Of a DNA stretch of 64,000 bases, positions 42,975-55,154 are shown one piece after another. Under the pieces are notes generated by a model that made no database searches, was not told the origin of the DNA, and worked only from the letters and a program-made list of their open reading frames with translations. This stretch comes from Sanghuangporus weigelae (Eukaryota; Basidiomycota; Agaricomycetes; Hymenochaetales; Hymenochaetaceae): the NCBI GenBank assembly GCA_033182465.1, contig CP137325.1, positions 372,001-436,000 of the forward strand, in the 5' to 3' direction. Position numbers and translations under genes: made by a program. How positions within the stretch are numbered: position 1 is the stretch's first letter; every line of letters begins with the position of its first letter.

Positions 42975-44051
42975 TTACAAATCTTCGGATTCTTCAGCCT
43001 CAGGTGTAGTCTGGGCCGAGTTCGCTGGGGTATATAGTTCCCTGCTTTCACCTTCTTCACTTGACTCTGTATCGTCGGAGTGTACGTACATGTCCTCCTG
43101 TTCCGACATAGTAAGCATCTCGTCCGGCTGGTAGAGTTCGTTCGGGTACTGGTAGACTGAGATCATCAGATCTTCCAGCAAGGGGTGTCGTGTAGCCTGT
43201 AGTTTTTCTCTGGCTTCTTCCTCTCGGTTGTTGAGTTCCATAAGGTAATGAGGGTCGTAGTTAACCTCTTTGCCTTCGACTACGTGGTGCTCGATGTTGT
43301 CGAGTGGTACCTCGTCCGTAGTAGAGTTCCTCGCTTCAATAACCGTTCGGTATCTCGTTCCTTCGTAATACTTCGTCATGTTGAGTACCGTCATGAACTG
43401 CATGGTGTGGGATGCATAGAAGCCCGTCTGGTCGGCTATGTATATAATGTACTTCATCGCATCGATGCTCATCGGATGATAGTGACTCCATCGCATCATT
43501 CGGTTAAGAATTGCGGTAGTCATGTCTCGTCGGTAGGCGCAAATTTGAATTGCCGAATGATAGATGCCCATGATGTTCTTGTATGTCGTTTCGTGCCTAA
43601 AGTCGATCTTGCCTCGATGTAATGCTTGTGTTTCGAGTTCGATCGCGTAGGTTAGAAATGCATCATCATTGAGTCGGCGTAATGCTGCGTCTCGAGGGTT
43701 ACTGAGTTTGAATAACCACTCGTCTGAGTGATTCGCCATCATAAGGTGGGGTATTTCGTCTCGGTTGTGGTGGATTGCGTTCCACTTGTCAAATAGATCA
43801 TCGAAGTACTTCCCTGGGCATAGGGGTACAATCTCATCTTCGTAGTTCTCTTCGTTGAATCGGTTGCACAGCTGTGGCCATTGATAACGTTCGGTCGGTG
43901 GCCTGAGTGTAAATGTCCATTCTGGTGCATCTTCTGGTTGACAGAATGCATGTAGCTCGTCGAAAATAGGCATAGCTGAGTAGTGGTTCGTCTGCAGTGA
44001 AGTAGAGCTGTTGAGATTCGAGTTGTTGTTCCTTAGCTCGAAGTTCTCCAT
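42975..44051 (-). CDS. Accessory ORF after pol in A3 (358 aa)
   Basis: Same protein as in A2 at 26936-28012, intact. Confidence 0.55.
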   Translation of the reverse strand: MENFELRNNNSNLNSSTSLQTNHYSAMPIFDELHAFCQPEDAPEWTFTLRPPTERYQWPQLCNRFNEENYEDEIVPLCPGKYFDDLFDKWNAIHHNRDEIPHLMMANHSDEWLFKLSNPRDAALRRLNDDAFLTYAIELETQALHRGKIDFRHETTYKNIMGIYHSAIQICAYRRDMTTAILNRMMRWSHYHPMSIDAMKYIIYIADQTGFYASHTMQFMTVLNMTKYYEGTRYRTVIEARNSTTDEVPLDNIEHHVVEGKEVNYDPHYLMELNNREEEAREKLQATRHPLLEDLMISVYQYPNELYQPDEMLTMSEQEDMYVHSDDTESSEEGESRELYTPANSAQTTPEAEESEDL

Positions 44052-44226
44052 GTTTTATACCATCTTGTTGGTATGTCGGCGATGTCTTGCCTAATTCTTC
44101 TATCTCTGCTCTCGCTTTGGTGTGCCACATTGATGTCATCGCTTGGTAAGGTCATTGGGGACCTTACTCATCGTCTCTATTGTGGATCCATAAGCGGCTC
44201 CATCGGGTGGAGTGCATGTGATGCAA

Positions 44227-47200
44227 CTATTGCCTCATTCGTTTTCGTGCGGCGATCCATTGGTTAAGGTTCGGTGGCTGGATTGCCTGAGGATACTTTT
44301 TATGGAATGCTTCGATCATTTGATAGGAGTTCTTGAGGTTGTCAAGTGGCTCCCATGTTCGCTCCTGGTATCCTTTCCATTGGATAAGGTATTGGACCTT
44401 GCTCCGATGACGTCTTGTGTTATGAATCGTCTCCACTTCGTACTCTGCTTCTCCCTCCACTTCAATAGGTGGTGGTTCATCCAAAGTGGGTCTTCCAGGG
44501 TATTCCTTTCGTTTGTAAGGCCTGAGAAGACTCGCATGAAACACTGGGTGGATCGGAAGGGTTTCGGGTAAGCGTAATCTGAATGACACTTGTCCGACTG
44601 CCTTCTCGACTTTATAAGGCCCTGCCCATTTCATTGCAAGTTTCTTCGTTGGTTCCAATCGACTGAGATTCCTCATGTCTAGTAACACTTCGTCTCCTGG
44701 CTTGTACTCTGGCAGTTTGCCTCGATGCAGGTCTGCATAAAGCTTCATTGCCTCATTCGCTTGCCTAATCGAATTATAGGCTTCTTGCTGTACTTGTCGA
44801 AGCTCCTCTAGGTGATTTATTGCTTCTGGGACGTTTGAATCACCGGTCTCCGCAACGTCCAGGTGAGGATGCCATCCATACAGTGTATAGAATGGTGACT
44901 GATGTGTAGTACTGTGCTTCCTGTTGTTGTAGGCGAATTCTGCTATATCGATGTACTCTGCCCAATCTGTTTGTCGGTAGGACACATAGCAGCGTAAGTA
45001 CTGTTCAAGCTCTTGATTTAGTCGCTCGGTTTGACCATCGGTTTGTGGATGATACGCTGTACTAGTTTTCCAATCGACATCGATGAGTCTGCAGAACTCC
45101 TTGAGGAATTGCGCGGTGAAGTTGCTACCTCGGTCGGAGATTACTCGTTTAGGGGCCCCGTAGTATTTGAAGACATGTTGGCGGAACAAACGTGCCAACT
45201 GCTTAGCATTGGGTATTCCTTGGCAAGGAATGAACTTCCCCATTTTAGTGAGTTTGTCCACTATAACGAGTATCGCGCTGTAGCCTTCATTGCTGACTGG
45301 TAAGTCGGTAATCAGGTCACAGGTTATGGTTTCCCATGGTTGATGTGGTGCCTCCAACGGTTGGAGCGGCGGATTTCGAAACTGTCGAATCGGTTTTGCA
45401 CGCTGACATATGTCGCAGGTTGCGGTATATGCTCGGATCATTTCTTCCATCTTCGGCCAATAGTATGATCGCTTTACAAGCTCTATGGTCTTTTCTGCTC
45501 CTGGGTGGCCTGCAAGTTTGTGATCATGGCGCCTTCGGATTAGCAACGCTCGTAGGTTGGCGGACGGCGGGATATATAATGCATTGGTTACGTAGTGCAA
45601 GCCGTTCCTGTAACTGTAGCCGTTGCTCTGCTTGATCGCCTGAATCTCCTTCTTAGCCTCCTCGGTATTGTAGTTCCTCTTGATCGTTCGGATAATAGGA
45701 TCAGAGATAGTGACCATTTCGGTTTCTAGCTTGTATAGACCGTTGATCTCCGTTCGTCGCAATGTTTGTTGCTTGATCGTATCAGGAGGTAACAAGGTAA
45801 CTCCTAAGTTGTCCTTGTCCTCTGGCATATAGTCGGATCGTCGTGATAGCTCGTCAGCTTGGTTCTTCTTGCCTGGCCAATGGAGAATCTTGAAGTTATA
45901 TCGTGATAACTCTAGTGCCCATCTCGCTTGACGTCTCGATAGATTCTGAGCTGTCATGAAGTATCGGAGATTTGCATGATCGCTTCGGATTGTTACTGGT
46001 TCTTTGGTTCCCTCCAATAGGTGTCTCCAATGCTTGAGTGCTTCCATGATTGCTAGCATCTCTTTGTCATGCGTCGGATAGTTTCGTTGGGTGTTCGTTA
46101 GAGTTTTCGACATGAAACCTAAAGGTCTCAGTTCTCCTTGGTTGTCTTCTTGTTGTAAGACTGCACCAATCGCTACATCGGATGCGTCGGTTTCCAATGT
46201 ATATGGTTTGTCTGGCTTTGGCATTGCCAATGCGACTTCCGTTTCGAATGCCTTCTTGATACTTTCGAATGCCTTATCTTGTGCCTCTGCCCATATGAAC
46301 TTGCGATCCTTTTTGATAAGGTCGCCAATAGGTGCGAATGTATCGGCATAGTTCCTGATGAATCTTCGGTAGAAGTTACAAAATCCTTGGAACTTTCGAA
46401 CTTGTCGTTTCGTCTTTGGCACTGGCCATTCGTGAATAGCTTTGAGCTTATAAGGATCCATCTGGATGCCTTTCGTTCCTACTACAAATCCCAAGTAGTC
46501 GAGTTGGGTTTGGAGGAAGTGACATTTCTCGATTTTGAGGTAAATGTCGAGCTCTCGGCATTTCTGTAGAATTGCCCTGAGGAGTTTCCAATGTTCCTCT
46601 TCAGTTTGTGCTTGACCAATAAGGTCGTCCAACTAGTTGAGTGCTTCTTCTGTCCTGAGCCAATATTCGAAGTTGTCATTCATGAATCGTTGGAATACTG
46701 CAGGTGAGTTCTTCATTCCAAACATCATGACCTTTGGCTTGTAGACTGCATTGCCAACTCGGAATGCTGCCTTCCACTCGTCTCCTTCTCGGATTCGCAG
46801 GTTGTTGTAACCTGATCGCATGTCAAGTGTAAAGAAGAACTTTCCTTTCTCCAGTTTCTCTGGGAGAACACTCATGATCGGTATCGGGTATGGATCTGAT
46901 ACTGTCGTGTCGTTGATGTCTCGGTAATCGGTTACTGCTCGTGCTCCTCCGTCTTTCTTTCCTACAAAGAAGACTGGTGCTGCTACCGGACATGGTTCAT
47001 GTGGTTGCACCTTTTCAATCCATCCTTTGTCAAGTAACTCTTTGACATAAGCATCGAGTGCTGCCTGCTCTTCTCGTGTGAGCTTGATAATAGGCCTTGG
47101 TTTCGGTAATGGTACTCCTTCTTTGAGGTTAATCGCCATATCCCATTTCGTATGCTTGGGTAACCTTCTTGACTTGTCAGGATCAAAGACATCTGCGTAG

Positions 47201-48705
47201 TCTTCTATTTCCTTTGGTAGGAGTTTTCGCCAATCTCGTTTCTGTGTTCCTAGTAATCCTTCTGCAGCTGCCTTTTGTTGAGAATACTGCTGGGATACTG
47301 AACTCGCTTTGTTCAGAGGCTGTGAGACTTGGTTCTGCTGCCTTGGTGACCAATTTCGATTGATGTCTAGCTCTAGCTTTGCAGCGAGCTCTTCCTTTCT
47401 GGTAAGGGTAGCTGGTTGGTTGGTCGTCCTAAGACTTTCAATGTCTTCTGGCTCTATATCGTGCATAGGAGTGTCTTCTGTTGTCTCCTGCTCGTCTTGC
47501 ATCTCGATATCGCTTTCGTTGTCTGCCCATCTTGTACGCTTCGGTGTGGGACTAGCTCCTCGCATTAACGATGCCGTTCTCGGTCGTATAATGCCTGCCA
47601 CTGGCTTCTCTGGGTACCGTGTCTTTCGTGGTCGTATCCTATACTTCATGCCCGGGTTTTCTTCTGGTGATGGCCAGAGTTCTTCATCTTCCGGCATGTT
47701 TTGCCTCAGTGGGTGTATCTTCTGTGGTGGTTGTTTCTTCCAACGTTTCGGAGAGTCGTTTATTTCCTCCTGTTCGTCTAGGCTATGCTTGCCTGTTACA
47801 TCTTGTGTTTCACCTTCGGATGTCTGGTACAGTTGCCGTGCTGGGATCGTCCGTCTCGGTATGTGCCTTGGTCGTCGTTGCACTATACTCGTTCCTTGTG
47901 GTGCCTGTTTCTTCCATCGCTTGGGAGTGTAGTTTATTTCCTCCTCATCTCGATGATGCTTGTTTGCCGTTTCCTGTTGTGGCTGTTTCGTTGCAGAGTC
48001 TGGTATATTTTCCGTGCTCGGACTCTTCACTTCTGGCGTCTGTTTTGCCTGTTCCAGTCTTGGTGTTGCTGGTCTGGTTTCCGGCTTCGCTTGTGGCTTC
48101 GTTTCGTGAGAGTGTCCGTTGTTGTCTCTCCTTGGCGCAAATATTATTCCTGGTGCTCCAGAGTGTCGATAGTTGTCTCTGTCCTGAGCCTGTTGCTTCG
48201 TGTTACGCCTAGGTCTTGTCTTGTCAGGTTTGCCTTTCGTTTGCCGTTTCCGTTTGCGCTTCCTGTGCCTTCGCTTCTTGGTAGCTCGTATGACGTTGAG
48301 CTCGAATGGTATCGAATTACCATTCCGATTCCATACTTGATTCTTCCAATCAATTTCGGGATTGACTTTGGCCAAATAGTCAATTCCTAGGATCACTTGA
48401 TCCTGTCCTGTGGTTGCTACTGCCAACGTTTGTGGCTGCGGTTTAGGTCCATCAAAAATTAATGTGTAGACCTCGTGCGTGATTGCTCCTCCTTGGTTGG
48501 GACTTCCATCCGCATTATTCAAAGGTCGAGGGTGATCAAGCCTCTTTTTGAATAGGCTGTAGTGTCGTACCAAGTTGGGGTGTATCGTGCTGCATGTAGC
48601 TCCGGAATCGATTAACGCTTTGACTGCTAGGGTCTTTGTTCCAACCTTCACTCGAATAGGTAATCGGGGATGCAATGCTTGTATTGGCAATCGCTTATTG
48701 TACAT
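44227..48705 (-). mobile_element. pol: pol region of element A3
   Basis: Mirror of the A2 pol region with protease, RT, RNase H, integrase and chromodomain in order. Nearly whole, about one interruption, the same one as in A2. Confidence 0.92.
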
Positions 48706-48809
48706 CGCTTCACTGGGGTTGAACCCAGGAGGTTTGAAACACTGGTTGTTGAAACCTTTCTCGTCACCCTTGTCACACTCACATCGCGCAGTCTCGTTCG
48801 ATGGAGGTC

Positions 48810-49898
48810 TTAATCTTTTCCCTGTTGCTCTTTACTTGCTAGGGATTTGCGAATGTTGTTTCGGTATTCTTCGTCATGCTTGCAAGTCCATCCTGCTGAT
48901 TCGTCGCCTTTAGCCCATGCTACATGATCGTAGTGGACTGGCCTTCGGCAGTGTGGATCGGGACATGTTTCCTTGAAATCGATTGTTCGTGTTGTCATCG
49001 TCCTCCGTTTTACACCATTAGTCTTCTTCGGCCGCTTCGAGGAAGAACCCTTTTGCTTCCTTGGTGCCTTGCACTCCTTTGCGTAATGTCCTGACTTTTC
49101 ACAGTTGTAGCATTTGCCTCCCTTCTTCGGCAAGCCTCGGAGTGCATCTACATCCATGGCGTCTGGATCTCGTTTCGTTGTTTGTACTGGTGGTCGGAAA
49201 GATGACTGTCCGTTCGATTTGAATCTCGGGGTGTATGTTTGACTGCCCATGAGCCTTTGCCTGGCGTCAGAGTTTGCTAGGTTGCTTGTCCATTCCATCC
49301 ATGCATCGAGGTCGTTCTTCTCGAAAGCGTCGGGTTGTACAGATTCGACTCGTCGTTTGACCCACATGTCTAGTCCTTTGACATAGATGTACTTGAGCAT
49401 CTGCTTATCCATCGTGTCTGGTGCTCGTGCTTTGAGTCGTCGGAATTCGTCGTTGTACGCCCTAATGCTTGCTCCTTTCTGCTGGATGCATAGTAGTTGG
49501 AATAGGGCTTCCTGTTCTCCAATGATCGGATGTCCTGCTCGGATCCTCATCCAGTTCAGCATGTCCTTGAGTGATGCGAACATTCCATTTGTCGCAGCGA
49601 TAATCGCAGGTACTGGTTTCAGTTTCCCATTGGCATCGAATGATGTTAGGGTATTCTTCTCTGCAAACCAATCGTAGCTGTCGCCTTCTAGTGCCGCAAA
49701 TAGGCTCTTTGCGATCTCCTCCTCATCCTTGACTCCATGCTGTGCCAGCTTCGAGATACATCGACTAATCCACAGATCAATATCTTCGCTTCGCTTGCCA
49801 TAGTACTTCGGAAGCTTGATGCTGTGTTTAGAGAGTTGTGTCTGAAGAGTCTGTAGTTGCTGCTCCAGTGCTTGCACCTTCTGGTCGGTTGTCGACAT
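48810..49898 (-). CDS. gag: gag of element A3 (362 aa)
   Basis: Same as A2 gag, with the CYNCEKSGHYAKEC zinc knuckle. Overlaps the coiled-coil ORF by 71 bp. Confidence 0.9.
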   Translation of the reverse strand: MSTTDQKVQALEQQLQTLQTQLSKHSIKLPKYYGKRSEDIDLWISRCISKLAQHGVKDEEEIAKSLFAALEGDSYDWFAEKNTLTSFDANGKLKPVPAIIAATNGMFASLKDMLNWMRIRAGHPIIGEQEALFQLLCIQQKGASIRAYNDEFRRLKARAPDTMDKQMLKYIYVKGLDMWVKRRVESVQPDAFEKNDLDAWMEWTSNLANSDARQRLMGSQTYTPRFKSNGQSSFRPPVQTTKRDPDAMDVDALRGLPKKGGKCYNCEKSGHYAKECKAPRKQKGSSSKRPKKTNGVKRRTMTTRTIDFKETCPDPHCRRPVHYDHVAWAKGDESAGWTCKHDEEYRNNIRKSLASKEQQGKD

Positions 49899-50862
49899 GA
49901 TCGTAAGTGCTTATGGGCACTGCTGGTGGTGAATAGGATGGTGGTGGTGGATTCTCTGGCGCTTGGGTTGCTACTGAACCACTTGCTGGTACTGCAGGTA
50001 CTGTTGGTACTTGGATGATAACCGTTCGAGGTGGGGTTCTGAGTAAGAATGGCCTTCGTGATGCTTCTTCGTCTGAGGACACTGATTCGTCAGAACTCTG
50101 TTCCTGTTGGGCTCTCTCTCTTGGTAGAAAGTATTCCCAGCGTTGTGCTGCCTGAGCTACTTCTCGAATTCGTTGAGCGTGTTCGAGTATGTTCCTTGAG
50201 GTAGTTTCGGTTGTCTGTACCGATATGAGTATAGCTGCGTAGGTGCGTTGACTCGACTCGATTGTTTGTCCTAGTTGGAGTAGGGCTTCTCGCAGGTTAT
50301 GGATGTCTTGAACAATCCTTGGTTGATCTAGAGCTGTCCTGTTAAGCTCTCCGACTCTCGTCTCGATCGTCTGTAGTTGTTGTTCCTGAGCAGTAATCCT
50401 GTTTCGGATAGCGTTGAGCTCTCGGTCAAGTACTCCGTTTCCGTCTATGACCCGTTGATTGAGTGCTCCTGCTGCTCGATCCAATTCCAGAGTATATCTC
50501 TCTAGAGCTGCTACCTGTGCTCCAATTCTTCGAGTAGTTGTTTCGAGTGCTTCGAATCGATCTCCTACTGCTGTCGCGTATGCTCCGGTTGGTAGACTGT
50601 TTGACTGCCCCGTGTTTGCAGTTCGTTCTTCCAGTCTTTCAACCCTTTCTTGTAGCCTTCTGATCACTGGTGGATACAATATGCTGTGGTTCGTTGTCGC
50701 GTATAGTATGTCGTGATCGCTTTCCAGACTACGTAGCCTGTTGGTGATATGTTGAACTCGTTCGTCGAGGGATCTAGGTGTGAACCTCGTTTGATTATCG
50801 TTCGCCCGTTCGTTCGTTCGATGACCGTTACTTCTGTTGTTGGCGTTTCCTGATCGGTTCAT
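49828..50862 (-). CDS. Pre-gag coiled-coil ORF of A3 (344 aa)
   Basis: Same as A2 20125-21159, preceded by the 113-codon open frame at 50859-51200 with ATGA overlap. Confidence 0.6.
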   Translation of the reverse strand: MNRSGNANNRSNGHRTNERANDNQTRFTPRSLDERVQHITNRLRSLESDHDILYATTNHSILYPPVIRRLQERVERLEERTANTGQSNSLPTGAYATAVGDRFEALETTTRRIGAQVAALERYTLELDRAAGALNQRVIDGNGVLDRELNAIRNRITAQEQQLQTIETRVGELNRTALDQPRIVQDIHNLREALLQLGQTIESSQRTYAAILISVQTTETTSRNILEHAQRIREVAQAAQRWEYFLPRERAQQEQSSDESVSSDEEASRRPFLLRTPPRTVIIQVPTVPAVPASGSVATQAPENPPPPSYSPPAVPISTYDHVDNRPEGASTGAATTDSSDTTL

Positions 50863-51261
50863 GAACTTCGTTTCTCGCCTGATGCTTCAGGGTTATTGTT
50901 CCTTGGTGCTGTTAACCAAGTAGTTCCTTTCTCGTCGAATGTAGCAATAGTGGAAGGGACTGCTGCTACTTTCGTGGTTGTTGTTTGCGTGCTCCCAACT
51001 GCAGGGCTACCAGATGCCTTTGCTATTAGGTACACTTCGTCGTTGTAGGGGTTATGATAGTAGATATGTGATTTAAGTGAATCGGGTTTGTCGTTCTCCA
51101 GGATGTGCACTTGTCCTGAGGATTCGATATGGGTACTAGTCTCGAAACTAGTGACGTCGATAGGGACTTGAGGTCGACGGTCCTCGCCTCGATAAAACAC
51201 TAGCCAAGAACCTTGCCCGTGAGAGGTGGTGATAAAACTAGCGAGTGATCTTTCGATCCAA

Positions 51262-52773
51262 TGTTAGGGAGTAGGCCCGGGGTTACACCGGTTTGATCCT
51301 TTTGCCTAAGCAGCGGTGTGTTGTGCAGAGGTGATCTTATCTACCCACGTCTGGCTGTACCACGCGGTCCCTTACTAGCCTTCCTAGTCGCGGTCCGAGT
51401 TATGGATGCTTTCAGATACGAGGTAATAGTAAAGCAGATTGGGATTTCCAAGAGGCGTGATAGTACAAAGCACACAGTAATAGCTCGCTGTAGGGCAAGC
51501 TTTACACCAGTGTGTTAAGAGGATCGAAAGATGGGGAAATGAGGGCCTAATCCTACAACTATTTATGCTCCCAGATATTCCATTTTCCGTCCTATTTCTT
51601 ACTCATCCTGTCTCCACTTTACTCCACTTTCCTCCACCATTACATCTGTTCCTTTGTCATCCTGCTGCGCTTCGCTCCACTTTGCTCCAATCTTTGTAAG
51701 GTCGTCTCCACTATGACAGAATTCTTTGGAGTTGCTGACTGAGACAATAGAGGTGGTGCTCCGATATGGAATGCTCCACTGTCAGTACTCCATAACGATG
51801 TCATTGCCGTCATTGAGTGGCATCTTTGCTCTTGGAGCGATGTAGGCTGCTCGGTATGTGATTCTTCGGAATTCATCTCGAGGTCCAGCGAGGGTAAGCA
51901 TAACTCGCACGTCAGTGTTAAGATGTCGGGTCGGTGTAGAGTATGGTCCAAGGCATATCATGAACTGCATAAGCTCTGCTGGTGGGTTCTGCTGGGTTCT
52001 GGTGACTAGCCATGCTTTGCCTTCGTATCGTATATCGCGAATGTAGCACCATATCCTTCGTTGTATAAGGAGTTGTAATTGCTTGGTTTCCAGGTTCGCA
52101 TCTCTCGGTAAATAAAGGTTTGCCTGTATCGTAGATGCTGGACATGGTGTGTGCAACTCCGGTCTATACCATCCAATCATTCTCCAAGTTATCGGGTTCG
52201 CAGTTCGAGGGGTCCGAGTTGTGATCGTGAGTTCCTCTCGTTTCTTGGGTACTATTGGGCTTGGTGGATTGGAATGCATTGTATCCTGAAGGTGTCGCTC
52301 GGTTTCGATGTGACAGTCACGCGTACCAACCGTTGCCGTGCATACTAAGTAGTATACTTCATAAAGGACCATGTAAACTCGTGCACAGACTTGACAGTGC
52401 TGAAATGCCAGTGAGGTCTCCATAAACCTTATTAGCCTTTAGCCTTTTAGCGTTTAGGCTTTAGTAGTTGTGCTTCTGGACTTCTAAGAAGTTTGATCGC
52501 TTCTTTTGATCGAGGTCGCTCTGGTTGCTTGGTCGGCGGCGTTAGAGTGGTAGTCCGCGGTAATAGGCGGTCGGCGGTGTTAGCTGTTAGCGGGATTACG
52601 TATCCGCTTCGGTGCTTCTAGCGCTCGGGTGGTAACGGGTTACTGTTGCCTAGGCCGCTCGATTGCTTGGGCCTTTGATAGCTGGCTTGGTTACCGGTCG
52701 CGTTTGGAAAGCTGATCGTGTAGATCTGTTGATCGTGTCGATCCTGATGCGAGTTTTTGAGCGGATCCTTTCA
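51262..52773 (-). repeat. A3 5' LTR (1512 bp)
   Basis: Matches the other A LTRs. LTR ORF at 51782-52423 (minus). Flanked by GACGG at 52774-52778. Confidence 0.96.
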
Positions 52774-52778
52774 GACGG

Positions 52779-53039
52779 ATAGCGAGGTCAGTGAGGCTTA
52801 GAGAAGAAGTACGACCCGGACACGTCGTTAAACTATCCCTAGCGTCAGAAATTGATGCTGGAAGGATATGATATATCCCTTAACTATATCCTAGCCTGTT
52901 TGGAAGCAGCTAGTATGTTGGAGGCCGACACGAAATCGAGGCCCGGTAAGGAACCAAACGAAACAGCAAGATTATGGCTACCACAATTAATTGGATCCAC
53001 ACTCTCCTTGCAGTCCGAAGTGGATCTTAGGAGGAGGAA
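52779..53039 (+). mobile_element. B2 3' internal end with polypurine tract
   Basis: Resumes B2 after A3. It contains the end of the pol frame, about 220 bp without a clear gene, and AGGAGGAGGAA directly before the LTR as polypurine tract. Confidence 0.8.
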
Positions 53040-54578
53040 TGTTACGAAAATTGTGGTTATCTAATGCGGCGTGGGCTAGATTTTACACACCGAGTTGCGA
53101 TGCCAAATCAAGACTATTTCGAAAGGCTACTAAGGCAGAACAGTGGTGGCGACTCAAGAGTAGCAAACCACGGATCGTCTGGAGAAGACACGGAGGACTC
53201 TAATGAGTTGCAATTAGGACTAACTAATATGCACATTGGACATACTCCACCGCCGGAACGCAGTCTGGCGGCGATGGAAGAAAGGAATGTCGCAAGGTAT
53301 ACGGAACTCCTGCAACGAAGACATTATCGGCGTGGTGCAACTAGAAGATTTGTACATGAGAGCTTGGTGTGCGCCAATTGTTACTTGGCCTACCAACGAA
53401 GCTGGGTACTTGCGGAATGGCTCATGAAGAACTTCACGGAACGGTTAGTGTCAAGGGAAGCAGCCGATGTCAAGATTCGGCATAAGCCCGGACCCTCGGA
53501 ACGAACAGAAGACCAACCATTACCGAACCACGGAATGAGTGCATACGACCATGAGGTATCCATATGGCTTAGCGATAGGGATGTCTATGCATTGAAGGTC
53601 GGCGTGCGAGCTTGGATCAATCAGCATCGGCACCAGACCTTGTGCAGTCACACGGCAGTGGAAGTCGATTGGCCAGTTTACAAGCGGCCACCTTCGGACA
53701 TTGAACATCTTACGGAAGAAGCGATAGAACGCTTAATGCAGGCTTGGCGAGCGTCAGAGCCAGGGGTAATTACAGTTGATGAATGGAATAGCCGTGAGCA
53801 CTTTGGACAGAGGCTACGGCTAACCACGGGCCCAGGACTACAACTATCGGACATCGAAGTCGCGGCGAGGCACAGAAGGAGTGTAGCGGAGTACACTCAT
53901 TCGCCGGGAGAAGATCGGCAAGTTCTGCCGATCTCTAACCCTGATATCACTATCTCCCCCATGATCGAGGATTAAGCGGCAGAAGCTCGGCCCGAGAACG
54001 GAGCGCCAGAGAAGCGATAGTTTGGCAACTATCATGGGAACCCGTCTGGGAACGGAGAAGGATCGCGGGGTAAAGATAAGGAGAGATTAACATGTGATAA
54101 CGATTGCAGATCGGAGGAAGCACGGAAGAAGCTTCTCAAAGCATCGGGGTAGTAGGACTCAAACAAACCCTCCTAATATGGTAGAAATATTGTGATTCAA
54201 CACTAGAGGAAAGTATCGGTGTTGGCACCAGAGTAGAGTACTGGTGTCAGAGAAGACATATTGTCTAGACCAATAGCAAGGCTGTAGTCGGTAGTAATAG
54301 GTAGTCGGTACTATTTAGTAAATAGGTTATTTAAGGGCCAGCTGAGCGGGGCATTGTCCCTCAGCAAAATTATTTTGTACTCTCAATCGAAAACTGTACC
54401 CTTTGATTGAAACCCTGTTCTACTACTGAGGTCAAGCTTGAGCCTATCGCTCGCTTCTAAAGTAGTACATCTATAACCTTCGTTCCGTCTCCAATCAATT
54501 ATCATCAGAAGGAATAAGCAGGGACTTGTTCCGGTACGCTTAGACTGACCACCTCGTCTAAAAACACTGGTCCTAACA
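53040..54578 (+). repeat. B2 3' LTR (1539 bp)
   Basis: TGTTACGAAA...GGTCCTAACA, followed by TATTC (54579-54583). Carries an uninterrupted 303-residue LTR ORF at 53064-53975 (MRRGLDFTHRV). Confidence 0.95.
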
Positions 54579-54583
54579 TATTC

Positions 54584-55004
54584 CTCCATGAAAATATAAG
54601 ATAAGACACTCATAATAGAGTGATATTAGCTAATAAGCTCAGAATCCACATTCACTGTGTTACGAAAGAGATAATGCATATGTGTGTAGATGTGTGCTAG
54701 GTCACAAATCGTGTGACTACACACAAAGTTTAGATAATCTAAGACTCAGTATGTGATAGGCAACAAGTGTCGGACTACTTGAACCTAGCACACTTGATTT
54801 AGTTGACCTAGGTAGTACAAAAATGTAGATTGGTATAGCTGCATTACAATCATTTCTGTACATGTATGTTAGATGGACTACGAAGTCGGTGTAAATGCAC
54901 CTTAGCTCTAAGTTTGAATTTCTGTGATCCACCCAAATATTTCGATATTGCTATATCAAGATATAAATTGCTTAATATAGAAATTATATTGATCTAGATT
55001 TCGT
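54584..55004. other. AT-rich spacer, no gene seen
   Basis: Host side of the B2 insertion. It may include the remainder of the MITE split by B2, but I could not match it to the complete MITE and found no second terminal repeat. Confidence 0.4.
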
Positions 55005-55154
55005 ATGCGACAACCATCTTGGCTAGCTACTAGGCCTTACCTATCTGCCAATGCACTGATCCGTTCACGGTCTGATACAGAAGGTTGTGTCGTGTTTGAT
55101 CCATCTCGTCGAGAAAACATCATCCAAGTCCCGGGCTACATCGCATACACTTAC

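Larger units (their letters stand above)
40484..52773 (-). mobile_element. LTR retrotransposon A, copy A3 (full length, in B2)
   Basis: 12,290 bp, exactly the length of A2, in the opposite orientation, with matching target duplications GACGG at 40479-40483 and 52774-52778. LTRs: 3' LTR 40484-41995, 5' LTR 51262-52773. Parts mirror A2: antisense gene 42120-42435 (plus), accessory ORF 42975-44051, pol 44227-48705, gag 48810-49898, coiled-coil ORF 49828-50862. Very few differences from A2 by eye; about one break in pol, the same as in A2. A clean, very recent insertion. Confidence 0.97.
30504..54578 (+). mobile_element. LTR retrotransposon B, copy B2 (body, with A3 nested inside)
   Basis: Full-length family B chromovirus apart from two A insertions. 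Parts: rest of the 5' LTR 30504-31625 (its first 422 bp are at 2691-3112, minus), internal 31626-40483 and 52779-53039, 3' LTR 53040-54578. Without A, the element is about 12.2 kb. Target duplication TATTC: 54579-54583 and, inverted, 3113-3117. Coding regions look open; A3 sits near the very end of pol. The LTR pair shows only a couple of differences by eye, so insertion is recent but older than the A insertions. Confidence 0.94.

Noticed and set aside
47619-48390. Long Cys/Val/Leu-rich plus-strand frames of about 200 codons inside A3
   Set aside because: Shadows of the charged linker of pol on the minus strand; the composition follows from complementing K/R/P/E codons. The same shadows appear in A2.
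54584-55004. Second half of the MITE split by B2
   Set aside because: Expected here under the inversion model, but I could not find the end motif or align it to the complete MITE, so it is not claimed.
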